Source: an uncultured Muribaculaceae bacterium | Lineage (GTDB): Bacteria > Bacteroidota > Bacteroidia > Bacteroidales > Muribaculaceae | DNA: 64,000 bases | Assembly (NCBI GenBank): GCA_910588035.1 | Contig: CAJUPY010000008.1 | Coordinates: 1 to 64,000 of the forward strand | Direction: 5' to 3' | Shown: positions 1 through 8,483 of the stretch, in pieces | Layout: each line of letters begins with the position of its first letter | Numbering within the stretch: position 1 is the first letter of the stretch | Program-made: the position numbers and the translations under genes | Notes under the pieces: model-generated | Databases searched by the model: none | Told to the model about the DNA's origin: nothing | What the model saw: the letters and a program-made list of their open reading frames with translations, nothing else

Positions 1-742
1 TGCAATGGCTCCTTATATCTTCATGGAGCGCAACGGTATCCACATCATCGATCTTTATAAGACAGCAGCCAAGCTCGACGAAGCAGCTGCCGCTCTGAAA
101 AATATCGCTAAAAGCGGCAAGAAAGTTCTCTTCGTCGCAACAAAAAAACAGGCCAAACAAGTTATCGCTGACAAAGCGTCTGCAATCGGCATGCCCTATG
201 TGATTGAACGCTGGCCCGGCGGTATGCTCACAAACTTCCCGACAATCCGCAAGGCTGTGAAGAAGATGACTACCATCGACCGCATGGCTACTGACGGAAC
301 ATTCGACAACCTCTCGAAACGCGAGAAACTGCAGATCACACGTCAGCGCGCCAAACTCGAGAAAACTCTCGGTTCGATCGCTGATCTCAACCGTCTTCCC
401 TCGGCTCTGTTCGTGGTTGACGTGTTGAAAGAGCGCATCGCGGTTGCTGAGGCAAACCGTCTCGGCATTCCCGTTTTCGGTATCGTAGACACCAACTCAG
501 ATCCCAACAACATTGATTTCGTTATCCCTGCGAATGACGACGCTTCAAAATCAATCGAGCTTATTCTCGACACCGTTTGTGGCGCAATGGCTGAAGGTCT
601 TGAGGAACGTAAGGCTGAAAAAGTCGACACTCAGGCTGCAGGCGAGGGCGAAGCAGCTCCCGCACCCAAGCGTGAACGCCGCCGCGTCAACCGCAAGAAC
701 GACGCTGAGGCTCCCGCAGCTGAAGAGGCAGCAGCTGAATAA
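1..742 (+). CDS. rpsB: 30S ribosomal protein S2 (5' end cut by window)
   Basis: Small-subunit ribosomal protein S2. The reading frame is open from base 2, so the N-terminus lies upstream; the first in-window Met (base 5) is internal, in the conserved NPxMAPYIFMERNGIHIIDL stretch. The family hallmarks are present: WPGGMLTNFPTIRKA, KLEKTLGSI, LPSALFVVDVLKERIAVAEANRLGIPVFGIVDTNSDP. After the globular core there is a C-terminal tail of about 40 residues rich in Ala, Glu and Arg, common in Bacteroidetes S2. EF-Ts follows on the same strand, the usual rpsB-tsf order, but a strong hairpin lies between the two genes and would attenuate read-through. Identification is secure; only the missing N-terminus limits the call. 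Confidence 0.97.
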   Translation, partial: AMAPYIFMERNGIHIIDLYKTAAKLDEAAAALKNIAKSGKKVLFVATKKQAKQVIADKASAIGMPYVIERWPGGMLTNFPTIRKAVKKMTTIDRMATDGTFDNLSKREKLQITRQRAKLEKTLGSIADLNRLPSALFVVDVLKERIAVAEANRLGIPVFGIVDTNSDPNNIDFVIPANDDASKSIELILDTVCGAMAEGLEERKAEKVDTQAAGEGEAAPAPKRERRRVNRKNDAEAPAAEEAAAE

Positions 743-773
743 ATTTCAGCATAAATCGGCAAATTAATCAACA

Positions 774-809
774 AAGAGCCGCCCGTCATTGTGCGGCGGC
801 TCTTATTTT
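774..809 (+). terminator. Rho-independent terminator or attenuator between rpsB and tsf
   Basis: A perfect 10-bp stem (774-783 with 795-804, AAGAGCCGCC/GGCGGCTCTT) with an 11-base loop is followed by TATTTT. It ends the rpsB transcript or reduces read-through into tsf. Confidence 0.85.
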
Positions 810-838
810 AGAAATCCATTAAACACCATATTTGAATC

Positions 839-1831
839 ATGGCTGTTACAATTGAAGATATTAAAAAACTCCGCAACCTGACAAGCGCAGGTCTCTCTGA
901 CTGCAAAAGCGCACTTCAGGAGACAAACGGAGACATGGAAGCCGCAGTTGAGATTCTTCGTAAAAAAGGTCGTGCTGTCGCTGCAAAGCGTGAAGACCGC
1001 GAAGCTTCTGAAGGTTGCGTGCTCGCTAAGAATGAAGGCAATTTCGCCGCTATTCTCGCTCTCAAATGCGAGACCGACTTCGTAGCCAAGAATGCAGGTT
1101 TCGTTGAGCTGACCACAAAACTGCTCGATGCTGCTGTAGCCAACAGAATCGAATCGATCGAGGCTCTCAACGCTCTTGAAATCGACGGACGCACTGTTGC
1201 TGACCTCGTTATCGAGGAAACCGGTAAGACCGGTGAAAAGTGTGAGATCGGTGCCTACGAGTTTGTTGTGGCTCCTTCTGTCACTTCTTACGTTCACTTC
1301 GGTAACAAACTTGCCACTATCGCAGGTTTCAACCAGGAGGGCGTTGACTATCAGGTCGGCCGCGACGTCGCAATGCAGGTCGCTTCAATGAATCCGGTTG
1401 CTGTCAACCGCGAATCTGTTGCAGCGTCGGTTGTTGAAAGCGAACGTTCGATCGCCATCGACAAATCAAAAGAAGAACAGGTTAAGAAAGCTGTCGAGGC
1501 TGCGCTCAAGAAAGCGGGTATCAATCCTAACCTCTGCGACAGCGAGGATCACATCGAATCTAACATCGCCAAAGGCTGGCTGACACCTGAGCAGGCTGAG
1601 CAGGCACGCGCAATAGCTGCCGAGACTGCCGCTGCCAAGGCTGCAAGCCTCAACATGCAGATGATCGAGAAAATCGCTGAAGGCCGTGTCAACAAGTTCT
1701 TTAAAGAAAACTGCCTCGTTGAGCAGGAATTCGTCAAAGAACCCAACGTGACCATCGCACAGTATCTTGAAAAGAGCAGCAAGGGTCTCACAGTTGTTGA
1801 ATTCAAACGTGTGAACCTCAACCAGGATTAA
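839..1831 (+). CDS. tsf: Elongation factor Ts
   Basis: Guanine-nucleotide exchange factor for EF-Tu, cytoplasmic. The N-terminal UBA-like helical domain reads TIEDIKKLRNLTSAGLSDCK (residues 4-23) and is followed by the family signature KCETDFVAKN (about 80-90), which contacts the EF-Tu nucleotide site. At 330 residues it is longer than the E. coli protein (about 283), as usual for Bacteroidetes. The C-terminal end keeps the ILVEQEFVK-like stretch (CLVEQEFVKEPNVTIAQYL). The ATG at 839 is the only start that keeps the conserved N-terminus. A terminator follows. Confidence 0.97.
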   Translation: MAVTIEDIKKLRNLTSAGLSDCKSALQETNGDMEAAVEILRKKGRAVAAKREDREASEGCVLAKNEGNFAAILALKCETDFVAKNAGFVELTTKLLDAAVANRIESIEALNALEIDGRTVADLVIEETGKTGEKCEIGAYEFVVAPSVTSYVHFGNKLATIAGFNQEGVDYQVGRDVAMQVASMNPVAVNRESVAASVVESERSIAIDKSKEEQVKKAVEAALKKAGINPNLCDSEDHIESNIAKGWLTPEQAEQARAIAAETAAAKAASLNMQMIEKIAEGRVNKFFKENCLVEQEFVKEPNVTIAQYLEKSSKGLTVVEFKRVNLNQD

Positions 1832-1854
1832 TATCCTGCTACCTAAATAAAAAT

Positions 1855-1888
1855 AAAAGGCGACCCCCGGGGTTGCCTTTTATTTTTC
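1855..1888 (+). terminator. Rho-independent terminator after tsf
   Basis: AAAAGGCGACCCC pairs with GGGGTTGCCTTTT (1855-1867 with 1869-1881, one G-T wobble) and a T-rich run TATTTTTCTT follows. Confidence 0.85.
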
Positions 1889-1973
1889 TTGAAAACATCG
1901 CTTGCACACGCCTTTTATTGTGTCAACTGTGTTAAAAAACATTAAGCAGAGGCTTTGGCACACCGAATTTTCT

Positions 1974-1981
1974 TATCTTTG
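1974..1981 (+). promoter_or_regulatory. Candidate -7 element for the WecA-like gene
   Basis: TATCTTTG matches the Bacteroidetes -7 consensus TAnnTTTG. The nearest upstream TTTG (1954-1957) is 16 bases away, shorter than the usual 19-21, so the -33 box is doubtful. The leader to the ATG at 2111 would be about 120 bases. I see no other feature in 1889-2110. Confidence 0.45.
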
Positions 1982-2110
1982 TATCGCGTCAGATTGTTTC
2001 ATTTTCAGAGGTCGGTCTAATGAATTTACCAATCAATTCTATCACTTTTGAAAAATCAATTACGGACACAATTAAATTCAAGAATAATTCATTAACAATA
2101 GTAGCATATC

Positions 2111-3235
2111 ATGGATTACCAAACACTTAGCTGTATTGCCGTATTTTGCATAAGCCTTGTTTTGACCGGTATCATAATTCCGCAGATTCTGTTGATAGCA
2201 TTCAGAAAGAATCTTTTTGATGTGCCTGACGACAGAAAAATTCACAAAGGCGTTGTTCCGCGTTTGGGGGGAATAGCGTTCATGCCTGCTATTTTCTTTT
2301 CCTTGGCCTGTGTGCTTGGGGTTTCCATGATTTATGAGAATGAGGAAATAGCCCACCGATTCGTATATGCGGGTCTGCCTCTCGTTTTCGGTTCATGCTC
2401 TGTGATGTTGATGTTTCTGGTCGGAATGGCCGATGATCTTATCGGAGTCAAATATCGCGCGAAGTTTGTTGTTCAGATAATATCCGCCTTGTTTCTCTGT
2501 GGAGCCGGAGTATGCATCTATAATCTCCAGGGTTTTCTTCTGATCACTGAAATGCCTGCGGTTTTCGCATGGTTGCTGACTATTCTCGTCGTGGTTCTCA
2601 TCACCAACTCGATAAACCTGATTGACGGCATCGATGGACTTGCCTCCGGACTAAGCAGCGTCGGACTGCTGTTTTACGGAATCGTGTTTTTCTCCTACGG
2701 CTATTACATCTATGCGATGATTGCCTTCGCTGCACTTGGAACTCTTGTGCCGTTTTTCTACTACAACGTTTTCGGAAATCCAAACCGCCAGAAAAAAATC
2801 TTCATGGGCGATACGGGAGCCCTGACGATCGGCATAATATTGTCATTTCTTTCGATTACAATCAATTCAGACAACATTGGAATGGAGCATGGCATAAATC
2901 CGATAGTTATAGCGTTCTCACCGCTGATATTGCCCTGTTTCGATGTCCTGCGGGTATATCTTCACCGCCTTCGCAAACATCGCAATCCGTTCCTGCCCGA
3001 CAAATGCCACATTCATCACAAGTTTCTCGCGCTGGGAGTTCCGCAGCGAATCGCCATGCTGCTGATTCTGATGGTGTCGATCATGTTTGTGATCATAAAC
3101 ATCATACTTTCACCATATGTCAATGTGACGATTCTTGTCGTGATCAACATCGCGCTATATGGTTTCTCAAACATAGCGTTGACCCGGGCGATCAGATCGA
3201 GGGAAAAGCGAATGTCGCAGACATTATATGAATGA
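2111..3235 (+). CDS. WecA/MraY-family undecaprenyl-phosphate glycosyl-1-phosphate transferase
   Basis: Polytopic inner-membrane enzyme that would transfer a sugar-1-phosphate (GlcNAc-1-P in WecA) from a UDP-sugar to undecaprenyl phosphate, starting O-antigen, capsule or related glycolipid synthesis. Family motifs in order: DDRKIHKGVVPRLGGIAF (about 39-56), GMADDLIGVKYRAKF (catalytic Asp pair), NLIDGIDGLASGLS, FMGDTGALTIG and HIHH near residue 300. The HIHH motif favours WecA-type over MraY. There are about ten or eleven hydrophobic segments and 374 residues, normal for the family. It stands alone between terminators, unlinked to glycosyltransferase genes. The sugar specificity cannot be read from sequence. 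Confidence 0.88.
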   Translation: MDYQTLSCIAVFCISLVLTGIIIPQILLIAFRKNLFDVPDDRKIHKGVVPRLGGIAFMPAIFFSLACVLGVSMIYENEEIAHRFVYAGLPLVFGSCSVMLMFLVGMADDLIGVKYRAKFVVQIISALFLCGAGVCIYNLQGFLLITEMPAVFAWLLTILVVVLITNSINLIDGIDGLASGLSSVGLLFYGIVFFSYGYYIYAMIAFAALGTLVPFFYYNVFGNPNRQKKIFMGDTGALTIGIILSFLSITINSDNIGMEHGINPIVIAFSPLILPCFDVLRVYLHRLRKHRNPFLPDKCHIHHKFLALGVPQRIAMLLILMVSIMFVIINIILSPYVNVTILVVINIALYGFSNIALTRAIRSREKRMSQTLYE

Positions 3236-3240
3236 ATCAC

Positions 3241-3272
3241 AAAAGGTATCGACAATGGTCGATGCCTTTTGT
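3241..3272 (+). terminator. Terminator of the WecA-like gene, overlapping the next promoter
   Basis: A 13-bp stem (3241-3253 with 3258-3270, one wobble) with a 4-base loop ends in TTTTG. The T-run supplies the TTTG -33 box of the following gene. Confidence 0.8.
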
Positions 3273-3298
3273 TTTATGGCTTGTGTTTTGTAACTTTG
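3268..3298 (+). promoter_or_regulatory. Promoter of the flavodiiron protein gene
   Basis: TTTG (3268-3271), 19 bases, then TAACTTTG (3291-3298): a full match to the Bacteroidetes housekeeping promoter. It predicts a start near 3303-3306 and a leader of about 20 bases to the ATG at 3323. This rules out the in-frame upstream ATG at 3269, which lies inside the promoter. Confidence 0.8.
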
Positions 3299-3322
3299 CA
3301 CCACAAAATCAGAAAACAAAAA

Positions 3323-4495
3323 ATGAATTCCCTGTCGCCACAAATCAAGTTCATAGGAACCGAAGATGATAACCTCGGTCTGTTTGAAGCTCAGTACCCG
3401 GTTCAATCGGGCATTTCATATAATTCTTATCTGATCATCGACGATAAGATCGCTGTTGTAGACTCGGTCGATGTGCGCCGTTGCGGCGATTGGATCGATT
3501 CGATGTCCACCGCATTGTCTGAGACCGGTCGCGAGCCTGACTATCTCATCGTCCAGCATATGGAGCCGGATCATTCAGGATCCATAAAATCGTTGATAAA
3601 GCACTATCCCGACATAAAGATCTTGTGTACACAGAGAGCTTCGTCGATGTTGGCAAACTTTTTCGAAGATGTTGACTTCAGTGACAGAATTTGTCAGGTC
3701 GCTGACGGAGACACACTGTCGCTCGGTCGTACGCTCTTGAGGTTCATCACAGCTCCGATGGTCCACTGGCCGGAGGTGATGGTCACGCTCGATGAGACAG
3801 ACAGAATCTTATTTTCTGCCGATGCGTTCGGCTCGTTCGCAATGTCGTCATCGCCGGTCAAGGATGCCTGGGATTCGGAGGCTCGCCGTTATTATGCAAA
3901 TATTGTCGGTAGGTTTGGTCCCAGTGTCCAGGCTTTGATGAAAAAGTTGACGTCGCTTGAGTTTGATTGTGTGGCTCCGCTCCACGGACCTGTTTTGAGA
4001 GAGAATCTGGCCCATTATTGGAAACTCTATGACAAATGGAGCCGCTATGAACCGGAGACCACCGGGGTTCTGGTTGCCTATGCGTCGATTTACGGAGGTA
4101 CCGCCGAAGCGGCTCGCCGGGTGGCATCAGAGTTGCAGACTGCCGGGGTTGAAGAGGTTGTCTTGATGGACTTGTGCCGTCATGATGTGTCTTATGCCGT
4201 GGCCGAGGCATTCCGTCTGAGTCATATGGTTTTATGTTCGGTTACATACGACGGATCACTGTTCCCGGCCATGCATAACTTTCTGCATCACCTTGAAATG
4301 AAAAAATTGGCACATCGGCGTGTGGCACTCGTTGAAAATGGTTCATGGGCACCCGTGGCCGGCAGGTTGATGGCCGCTGAACTGGCAAAATTGAAAGATG
4401 TGACGGTAGTGGCTCCGACGCTGACAATCAACAGCCGTCTGCACCACGACGACATGCCTGCGGTCAAGGCTCTTGCTGAGTCCCTGATGTCGTGA
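3323..4495 (+). CDS. Flavodiiron protein (FprA-type A flavoprotein)
   Basis: Cytoplasmic FMN/di-iron enzyme that reduces O2 to water (and/or NO to N2O) and protects anaerobes from oxygen or nitrosative stress. From the ATG at 3323 the protein has 390 residues. The N-terminal metallo-beta-lactamase-like half carries all expected di-iron ligands: H79, E81, D83 and H84 in QHMEPDHSGS, H148 in APMVHWPE, D167 in FSADAFGSF and H221 in PLHGPV. The C-terminal flavodoxin half begins near 248 with VLVAYASIYGGTAEAA, the FMN phosphate loop. There is no rubredoxin domain, so an external electron donor is needed. The 3' end overlaps the convergent antiporter gene by 32 bases. O2 versus NO preference is not decided here. 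Confidence 0.93.
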   Translation: MNSLSPQIKFIGTEDDNLGLFEAQYPVQSGISYNSYLIIDDKIAVVDSVDVRRCGDWIDSMSTALSETGREPDYLIVQHMEPDHSGSIKSLIKHYPDIKILCTQRASSMLANFFEDVDFSDRICQVADGDTLSLGRTLLRFITAPMVHWPEVMVTLDETDRILFSADAFGSFAMSSSPVKDAWDSEARRYYANIVGRFGPSVQALMKKLTSLEFDCVAPLHGPVLRENLAHYWKLYDKWSRYEPETTGVLVAYASIYGGTAEAARRVASELQTAGVEEVVLMDLCRHDVSYAVAEAFRLSHMVLCSVTYDGSLFPAMHNFLHHLEMKKLAHRRVALVENGSWAPVAGRLMAAELAKLKDVTVVAPTLTINSRLHHDDMPAVKALAESLMS

Positions 4496-5795
4496 TTCTC
4501 ACTCTGTGGGGAAATAGAAAGATGATTGATATGACAATCATTATTGCGAGCGACCACGGATAATATAGATATGGGAACGGTGCTGCCGGTGAAATTCCGG
4601 CAAGAGACGTTGCGAGCAGAGTCTGTGCTCCGTATGGTATGAGACACTGCACCACGCACGATGCCGAGTCAAGCAGCGAGGCGGTCTTGCGACGGTCTAT
4701 TCCATACTTGTCTGAAATCTCGCGTGCGATGTCACCGACAGTTATGATCGCCACTGTGTTGTTGGCTGTGCAAAGGTTGACGAGACCGACAAGCAGTGTC
4801 AGAATTGCCTGTGCGCCTCTGGTGCCGGTGATTTTTTTTGTCATCACCTGCAGAAGATACACGATTCCACCTGCGGCTTTGATGATGCCGAGCATTCCTG
4901 TCGCCAGAAGTGTTATGATGATCAGATTGCCCATTGAGTTGATTCCTTCACCCATGAAACCGGCGAGTTGAAGAGGATCATGGCCGTTGCAGAGTCCGAC
5001 GGAGAGGGTGGAGCCTATTCCGAGTGTGAGAACAACGGTGACATTGATGCCGATCACAGCAGTCGCGATCACAATCAGATAAGGCACTACAAGCCACAAG
5101 TTCACATCGTCGGTTATCACAATTTCGGGAGTGCCATGGCTTTTGAAAATGTATAGTGCCAACGTCGCCAGGGCGGCCGGTAGCGCGATAGTTATGTTGG
5201 CTTTGAATTTGTCGCTCATGTCACACTCCTGAGATCTTGTAGAGGCGATGGTTGTGTCAGATATGAACGAAAGGTTGTCGCCGAAGAATGCGCCTCCGAG
5301 CACCACAGCTACGTAAAACGCGACATCGTTTCCTCCGGCCGTGGCCATTTCGACCGCAAGTGGAGTCAGGGCGACTACGGTGCCCACTGATGTTCCGATT
5401 GAAAATGAAATGAAGCAGGCGGCAAAAAAGATTGTCGGAACAACGAAATCGGCCGGAAAGTATTTCAATGTCAGATTGACTGTGGCATCTACGGCTCCAA
5501 GCTCATTGGCAAGTGTCGCAAATGCACCTGCAAGAACAAATACCCAGATCATGTAGAGAATGTTGAACTGTCCGGCGGCACGCGAGAAAATCTCAAGTCT
5601 CTTGATCAGACTGTGTTTTCTCATGATCACTATTGACCACATTGATGCAGCAGTCAGAGCTACCGAAATAGGCATTTTGTAGAAATCGCCTATCATGGCC
5701 GATACGGCAACATAGATGACGAGAAAAACGAGCACTGGCGACAGTGCGAGGAGTCCGGTTTTGTTACTGATGGTTTTTATTTCAGCTGTGTTCAT
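4464..5795 (-). CDS. NhaC-family Na+/H+ antiporter
   Basis: Inner-membrane secondary transporter of the NhaC/ion-transporter superfamily, probably exchanging Na+ for H+ (some relatives move organic acids or amino acids). The 443 residues form about 11-12 hydrophobic segments. The conserved core is visible as FISFSIGTSVGTVVALTPL and GGAFFGDNLSFISDTTIASTRSQ, typical of NhaC-like proteins, followed by NLCTANNTVAIITVGDIAREI and DSASCVVQCLIPYGAQ in the C-terminal repeat. It starts 23 bases before the next leftward unit and ends inside the 3' end of the flavodiiron gene. Family is firm; substrate is inferred. Confidence 0.85.
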   Translation of the reverse strand: MNTAEIKTISNKTGLLALSPVLVFLVIYVAVSAMIGDFYKMPISVALTAASMWSIVIMRKHSLIKRLEIFSRAAGQFNILYMIWVFVLAGAFATLANELGAVDATVNLTLKYFPADFVVPTIFFAACFISFSIGTSVGTVVALTPLAVEMATAGGNDVAFYVAVVLGGAFFGDNLSFISDTTIASTRSQECDMSDKFKANITIALPAALATLALYIFKSHGTPEIVITDDVNLWLVVPYLIVIATAVIGINVTVVLTLGIGSTLSVGLCNGHDPLQLAGFMGEGINSMGNLIIITLLATGMLGIIKAAGGIVYLLQVMTKKITGTRGAQAILTLLVGLVNLCTANNTVAIITVGDIAREISDKYGIDRRKTASLLDSASCVVQCLIPYGAQTLLATSLAGISPAAPFPYLYYPWSLAIMIVISIIFLFPHRVRITTSGTQQEP

Positions 5796-5817
5796 TGAAT
5801 TAATTGAAAAACAAACA

Positions 5818-7389
5818 TCATTGAGGTGATTGGAACGGCAGTTTGTTTATCTGCTGTCCCCACGACGACCTGTCGAGATTGCGGTAGGAAACGGCCTCGA
5901 GAATGTGTCGGGGAGCGATGTCGTCGGCATGGTCGAGATCGGCTATCGTACGTGCCACTTTCAGAATGCGGTCGTAGGCACGCGCCGACATGCGGTGGCG
6001 TTCCATTGTAGTGCGTAGGACACCCATCGCCTCATCTGAGAGCTTGGTGTGGAGCTTCAGCAACCGTGAGTTCATCTGCGCATTGCAGTAGACCGACCGC
6101 TCATTTTTGAACCGCTCGGACTGAATGTTTCTCGCAGAGATTATGCGTTGTCTGATCTCTGCACTCGATTCTCCTGTCTTGACCGACGACAGTTCCTCAA
6201 AGCTGACAGGCAAGATCTCGACTTGAATGTCAATGCGGTCGAGCAGTGGACCGGAGATTCGCCCCATGTATTTCTGAACAGCTCCAGGCGGACAGGTACA
6301 TTCTCTGGACGGGTGGTTGTAGTATCCGCACGGACAAGGATTCATTGAAGCCACCAACATGAAACCGGCAGGATATTCGATCGAATACTTCGCCCGGCTC
6401 ACTGATATCAGTCGGTCTTCAAGTGGTTGTCTCAGCACTTCGAGCACGGCTCTTGAAAATTCAGGAAATTCGTCCATGAACAAAATTCCGTTGTGTGCCA
6501 GTGAAATTTCTCCCGGCATCGGGTTTGAACCTCCTCCGACCAGTGCAACCGGTGAGATCGTGTGGTGTGGCGAGCGGAACGGACGGCATGTCATCAGTCT
6601 GGAGCCGCGCGACAGTTTGCCGGCCACAGAGTGTATTTTTGTCGTTTCAAGAGCTTCCTGAAGTGTCAGTGGCGGCATAATTGTCGGCAACCGTTTGGCC
6701 ATCATCGATTTGCCTGATCCAGGAGGCCCGACAAGCAGAATGTTGTGTCCGCCCGCACATGCGACTTCAAACGCGCGTTTCACATTTTCTTGACCTTTGA
6801 CCTCATTGAAATCGAGATCAAACAGTTCTGCTCCTTTCCGAAACTCCTCGCGTGTATTGATGACAGTCGGTTCGATTGTGGTGTGGCCGCAGAAAAATTC
6901 AATCACTTGAGAAAGGCGGTCGACTCCAAACACCTTGAGGTTGTTGACAACAGCTGCCTCGCTTGCATTTGCCGAGGGCAAGATAAAACCTTTTATGCCG
7001 GCTTGACGGGCCATTATGGCCATTGGCAATGCTCCTTTGATCGGAAGCACCGATCCGTCGAGAGCCAGTTCTCCCATGATCAGATAGGAATCGAGCACAT
7101 CGTGTTTGAACCGCCCGGTGCCGGCCGCAAGACCGACCGCTATTGGCAGATCATAGGCAGCTCCTTCTTTTTTCACATCTGCCGGCGACATGTTTATGAC
7201 GATGTGGCGACGTGGAAGATCGCAGTCCATCTCATGGAGTGCCGATCTGACACGTTCATAGCTTTCACGCACCGCGGCGTCGGGCAATCCGACAATAGTG
7301 AAACCGATGCCTTTGTCAATCGACAGTTCGATTGTGACTTTTATCGCGTCTATGCCGCAGACTGCGGCTCCGAATGTTTTTAGAAGCAT
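5818..7389 (-). CDS. comM: ComM/YifB-type Mg-chelatase-like AAA+ ATPase
   Basis: Hexameric AAA+ helicase that in naturally transformable bacteria (ComM) promotes branch migration during integration of incoming DNA. The N-terminal ChlI-like domain (about 1-170) has GFTIVGLPDAAVRESYERVRSA and INMSPADVKKEGAAYDLPIA. The ATPase has Walker A GPPGSGKS at 221-228 and Walker B GILFMDEFPE at 301-310, followed by a four-cysteine cluster (C352, C354, C364, C366) that probably binds zinc. The C-terminal lid ends with DRILKVARTIADLDHADDI. The length of 523 is usual. The antiporter gene follows 22 bases downstream. A role in transformation in this organism is inference. Confidence 0.92.
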   Translation of the reverse strand: MLLKTFGAAVCGIDAIKVTIELSIDKGIGFTIVGLPDAAVRESYERVRSALHEMDCDLPRRHIVINMSPADVKKEGAAYDLPIAVGLAAGTGRFKHDVLDSYLIMGELALDGSVLPIKGALPMAIMARQAGIKGFILPSANASEAAVVNNLKVFGVDRLSQVIEFFCGHTTIEPTVINTREEFRKGAELFDLDFNEVKGQENVKRAFEVACAGGHNILLVGPPGSGKSMMAKRLPTIMPPLTLQEALETTKIHSVAGKLSRGSRLMTCRPFRSPHHTISPVALVGGGSNPMPGEISLAHNGILFMDEFPEFSRAVLEVLRQPLEDRLISVSRAKYSIEYPAGFMLVASMNPCPCGYYNHPSRECTCPPGAVQKYMGRISGPLLDRIDIQVEILPVSFEELSSVKTGESSAEIRQRIISARNIQSERFKNERSVYCNAQMNSRLLKLHTKLSDEAMGVLRTTMERHRMSARAYDRILKVARTIADLDHADDIAPRHILEAVSYRNLDRSSWGQQINKLPFQSPQ

Positions 7390-7415
7390 AGCCGGAGAGA
7401 GTTTTTATCGATGAA

Positions 7416-8438
7416 TTAATTTTTGTTGAAATATGATATTGCCTCACTGGCTGAATTGCCGTCATAGAGGCGTTTGCCGGCCGAGTCGACAACGACGAAG
7501 TGGGGCAGACGGTTTATGTTGAAGTCTTTCATCCGGCTTGATGAGACAGATCCGGGCAGCCAGAGGTTGAGGCCCCGGCCGGGAGCTTCATGCAGTGCTT
7601 TTTTCCATGACGCGGTGTCAAGATCAAGAGATATGTTGACTACGGCCTGTTTCATGGCAGATTTTTCTTTCAGTGCCGAGTTGACCAGACGGTTTATCGA
7701 ATCTTTTCTGGCCGATATCCCCTCGGTGAAAACAAGAAGTGTGCGGCTTGCAGATGACGGTCTGAACGTGGTCAGTGAGTCATGGTCACACAACAGGGTC
7801 AAGTTGCCTACAGGTTCCGACATCTGTTCGTTGTGAAGACGTCCGAGCATTGTGGCATAGCCTGTTGTGATCTGTGCAGGACGAGCCTTGGGGTCGATCA
7901 TTTTTAGCAGAGAGTCTGCCATGCTGTTTTCACGCGATGCGTCATAGTGGGCGAGCAATGCGACGGTGGCGAACATTTTTGAGGTGTTGTTTCTGACAAC
8001 ATTCTCTATGGCTTTGTTGATGTTGTCGCTGTTGCCGCTTTTCAATACATCGGAGTTCGCTTTTAGAAACCTGGCATAGTCTGATGAAGTCTTGTTTCCG
8101 GTTACATTCATCACCGTAGGGTCAGATGCATTCAGCTTCAGCTCGATTGCATCGCCATTCTCTACCACGAGACGCCCGAGAATGTTGCGTTGGGCAGTTG
8201 TGATAGTGAGCAATGTCGGTTTTTTTGAACTGCCTTCGAAGCTGAATTTACTGTTCAGGGCAGATGCCACGCCGACTCTCACCGCATTTCCGTCATAATA
8301 GTAGAATTTAAGATTTCGCGTTCCCAAACCTTCAATTTCACCTGAAATGTGGAAGCTTTTGTTGTTTCCACATGCTGCTATGAGAGAGATCAGAAGTGCC
8401 GAGGCAAATATATTGATTATTAAATTTATAGTTTTCAC
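7416..8438 (-). CDS. Lipoprotein with DUF4369-like N-terminus and degenerate thioredoxin fold
   Basis: Predicted envelope lipoprotein of 340 residues: hydrophobic signal ending in LISLIAAC, then GNNKSFHISGEIEGL, the start of a DUF4369-type beta domain common in Bacteroidales thioredoxin-like lipoproteins. The C-terminal third ends in DFNINRLPHFVVVDSAGKRLYDG, the cis-proline loop and strand of a TlpA/AhpC-like thioredoxin fold. No CxxC is present, so disulfide chemistry through the usual motif is unlikely and a binding or structural role fits better. The stop of the comM start region is 26 bases away. A -7-like sequence (TAAATTTG on the minus strand, 8462-8469) lies 24 bases upstream. Exact function unknown. 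Confidence 0.75.
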   Translation of the reverse strand: MKTINLIINIFASALLISLIAACGNNKSFHISGEIEGLGTRNLKFYYYDGNAVRVGVASALNSKFSFEGSSKKPTLLTITTAQRNILGRLVVENGDAIELKLNASDPTVMNVTGNKTSSDYARFLKANSDVLKSGNSDNINKAIENVVRNNTSKMFATVALLAHYDASRENSMADSLLKMIDPKARPAQITTGYATMLGRLHNEQMSEPVGNLTLLCDHDSLTTFRPSSASRTLLVFTEGISARKDSINRLVNSALKEKSAMKQAVVNISLDLDTASWKKALHEAPGRGLNLWLPGSVSSSRMKDFNINRLPHFVVVDSAGKRLYDGNSASEAISYFNKN

Positions 8439-8483
8439 ATTATGGACGTTTGAAATTTCTGCAAATTTAATGATTTGATAAGT

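Noticed and set aside
6745..7383. 212-codon open frame on the plus strand inside comM
   Set aside because: It is antisense to a well-conserved gene, has no recognisable domain and has an odd Cys/His/Phe-rich composition typical of shadow frames.
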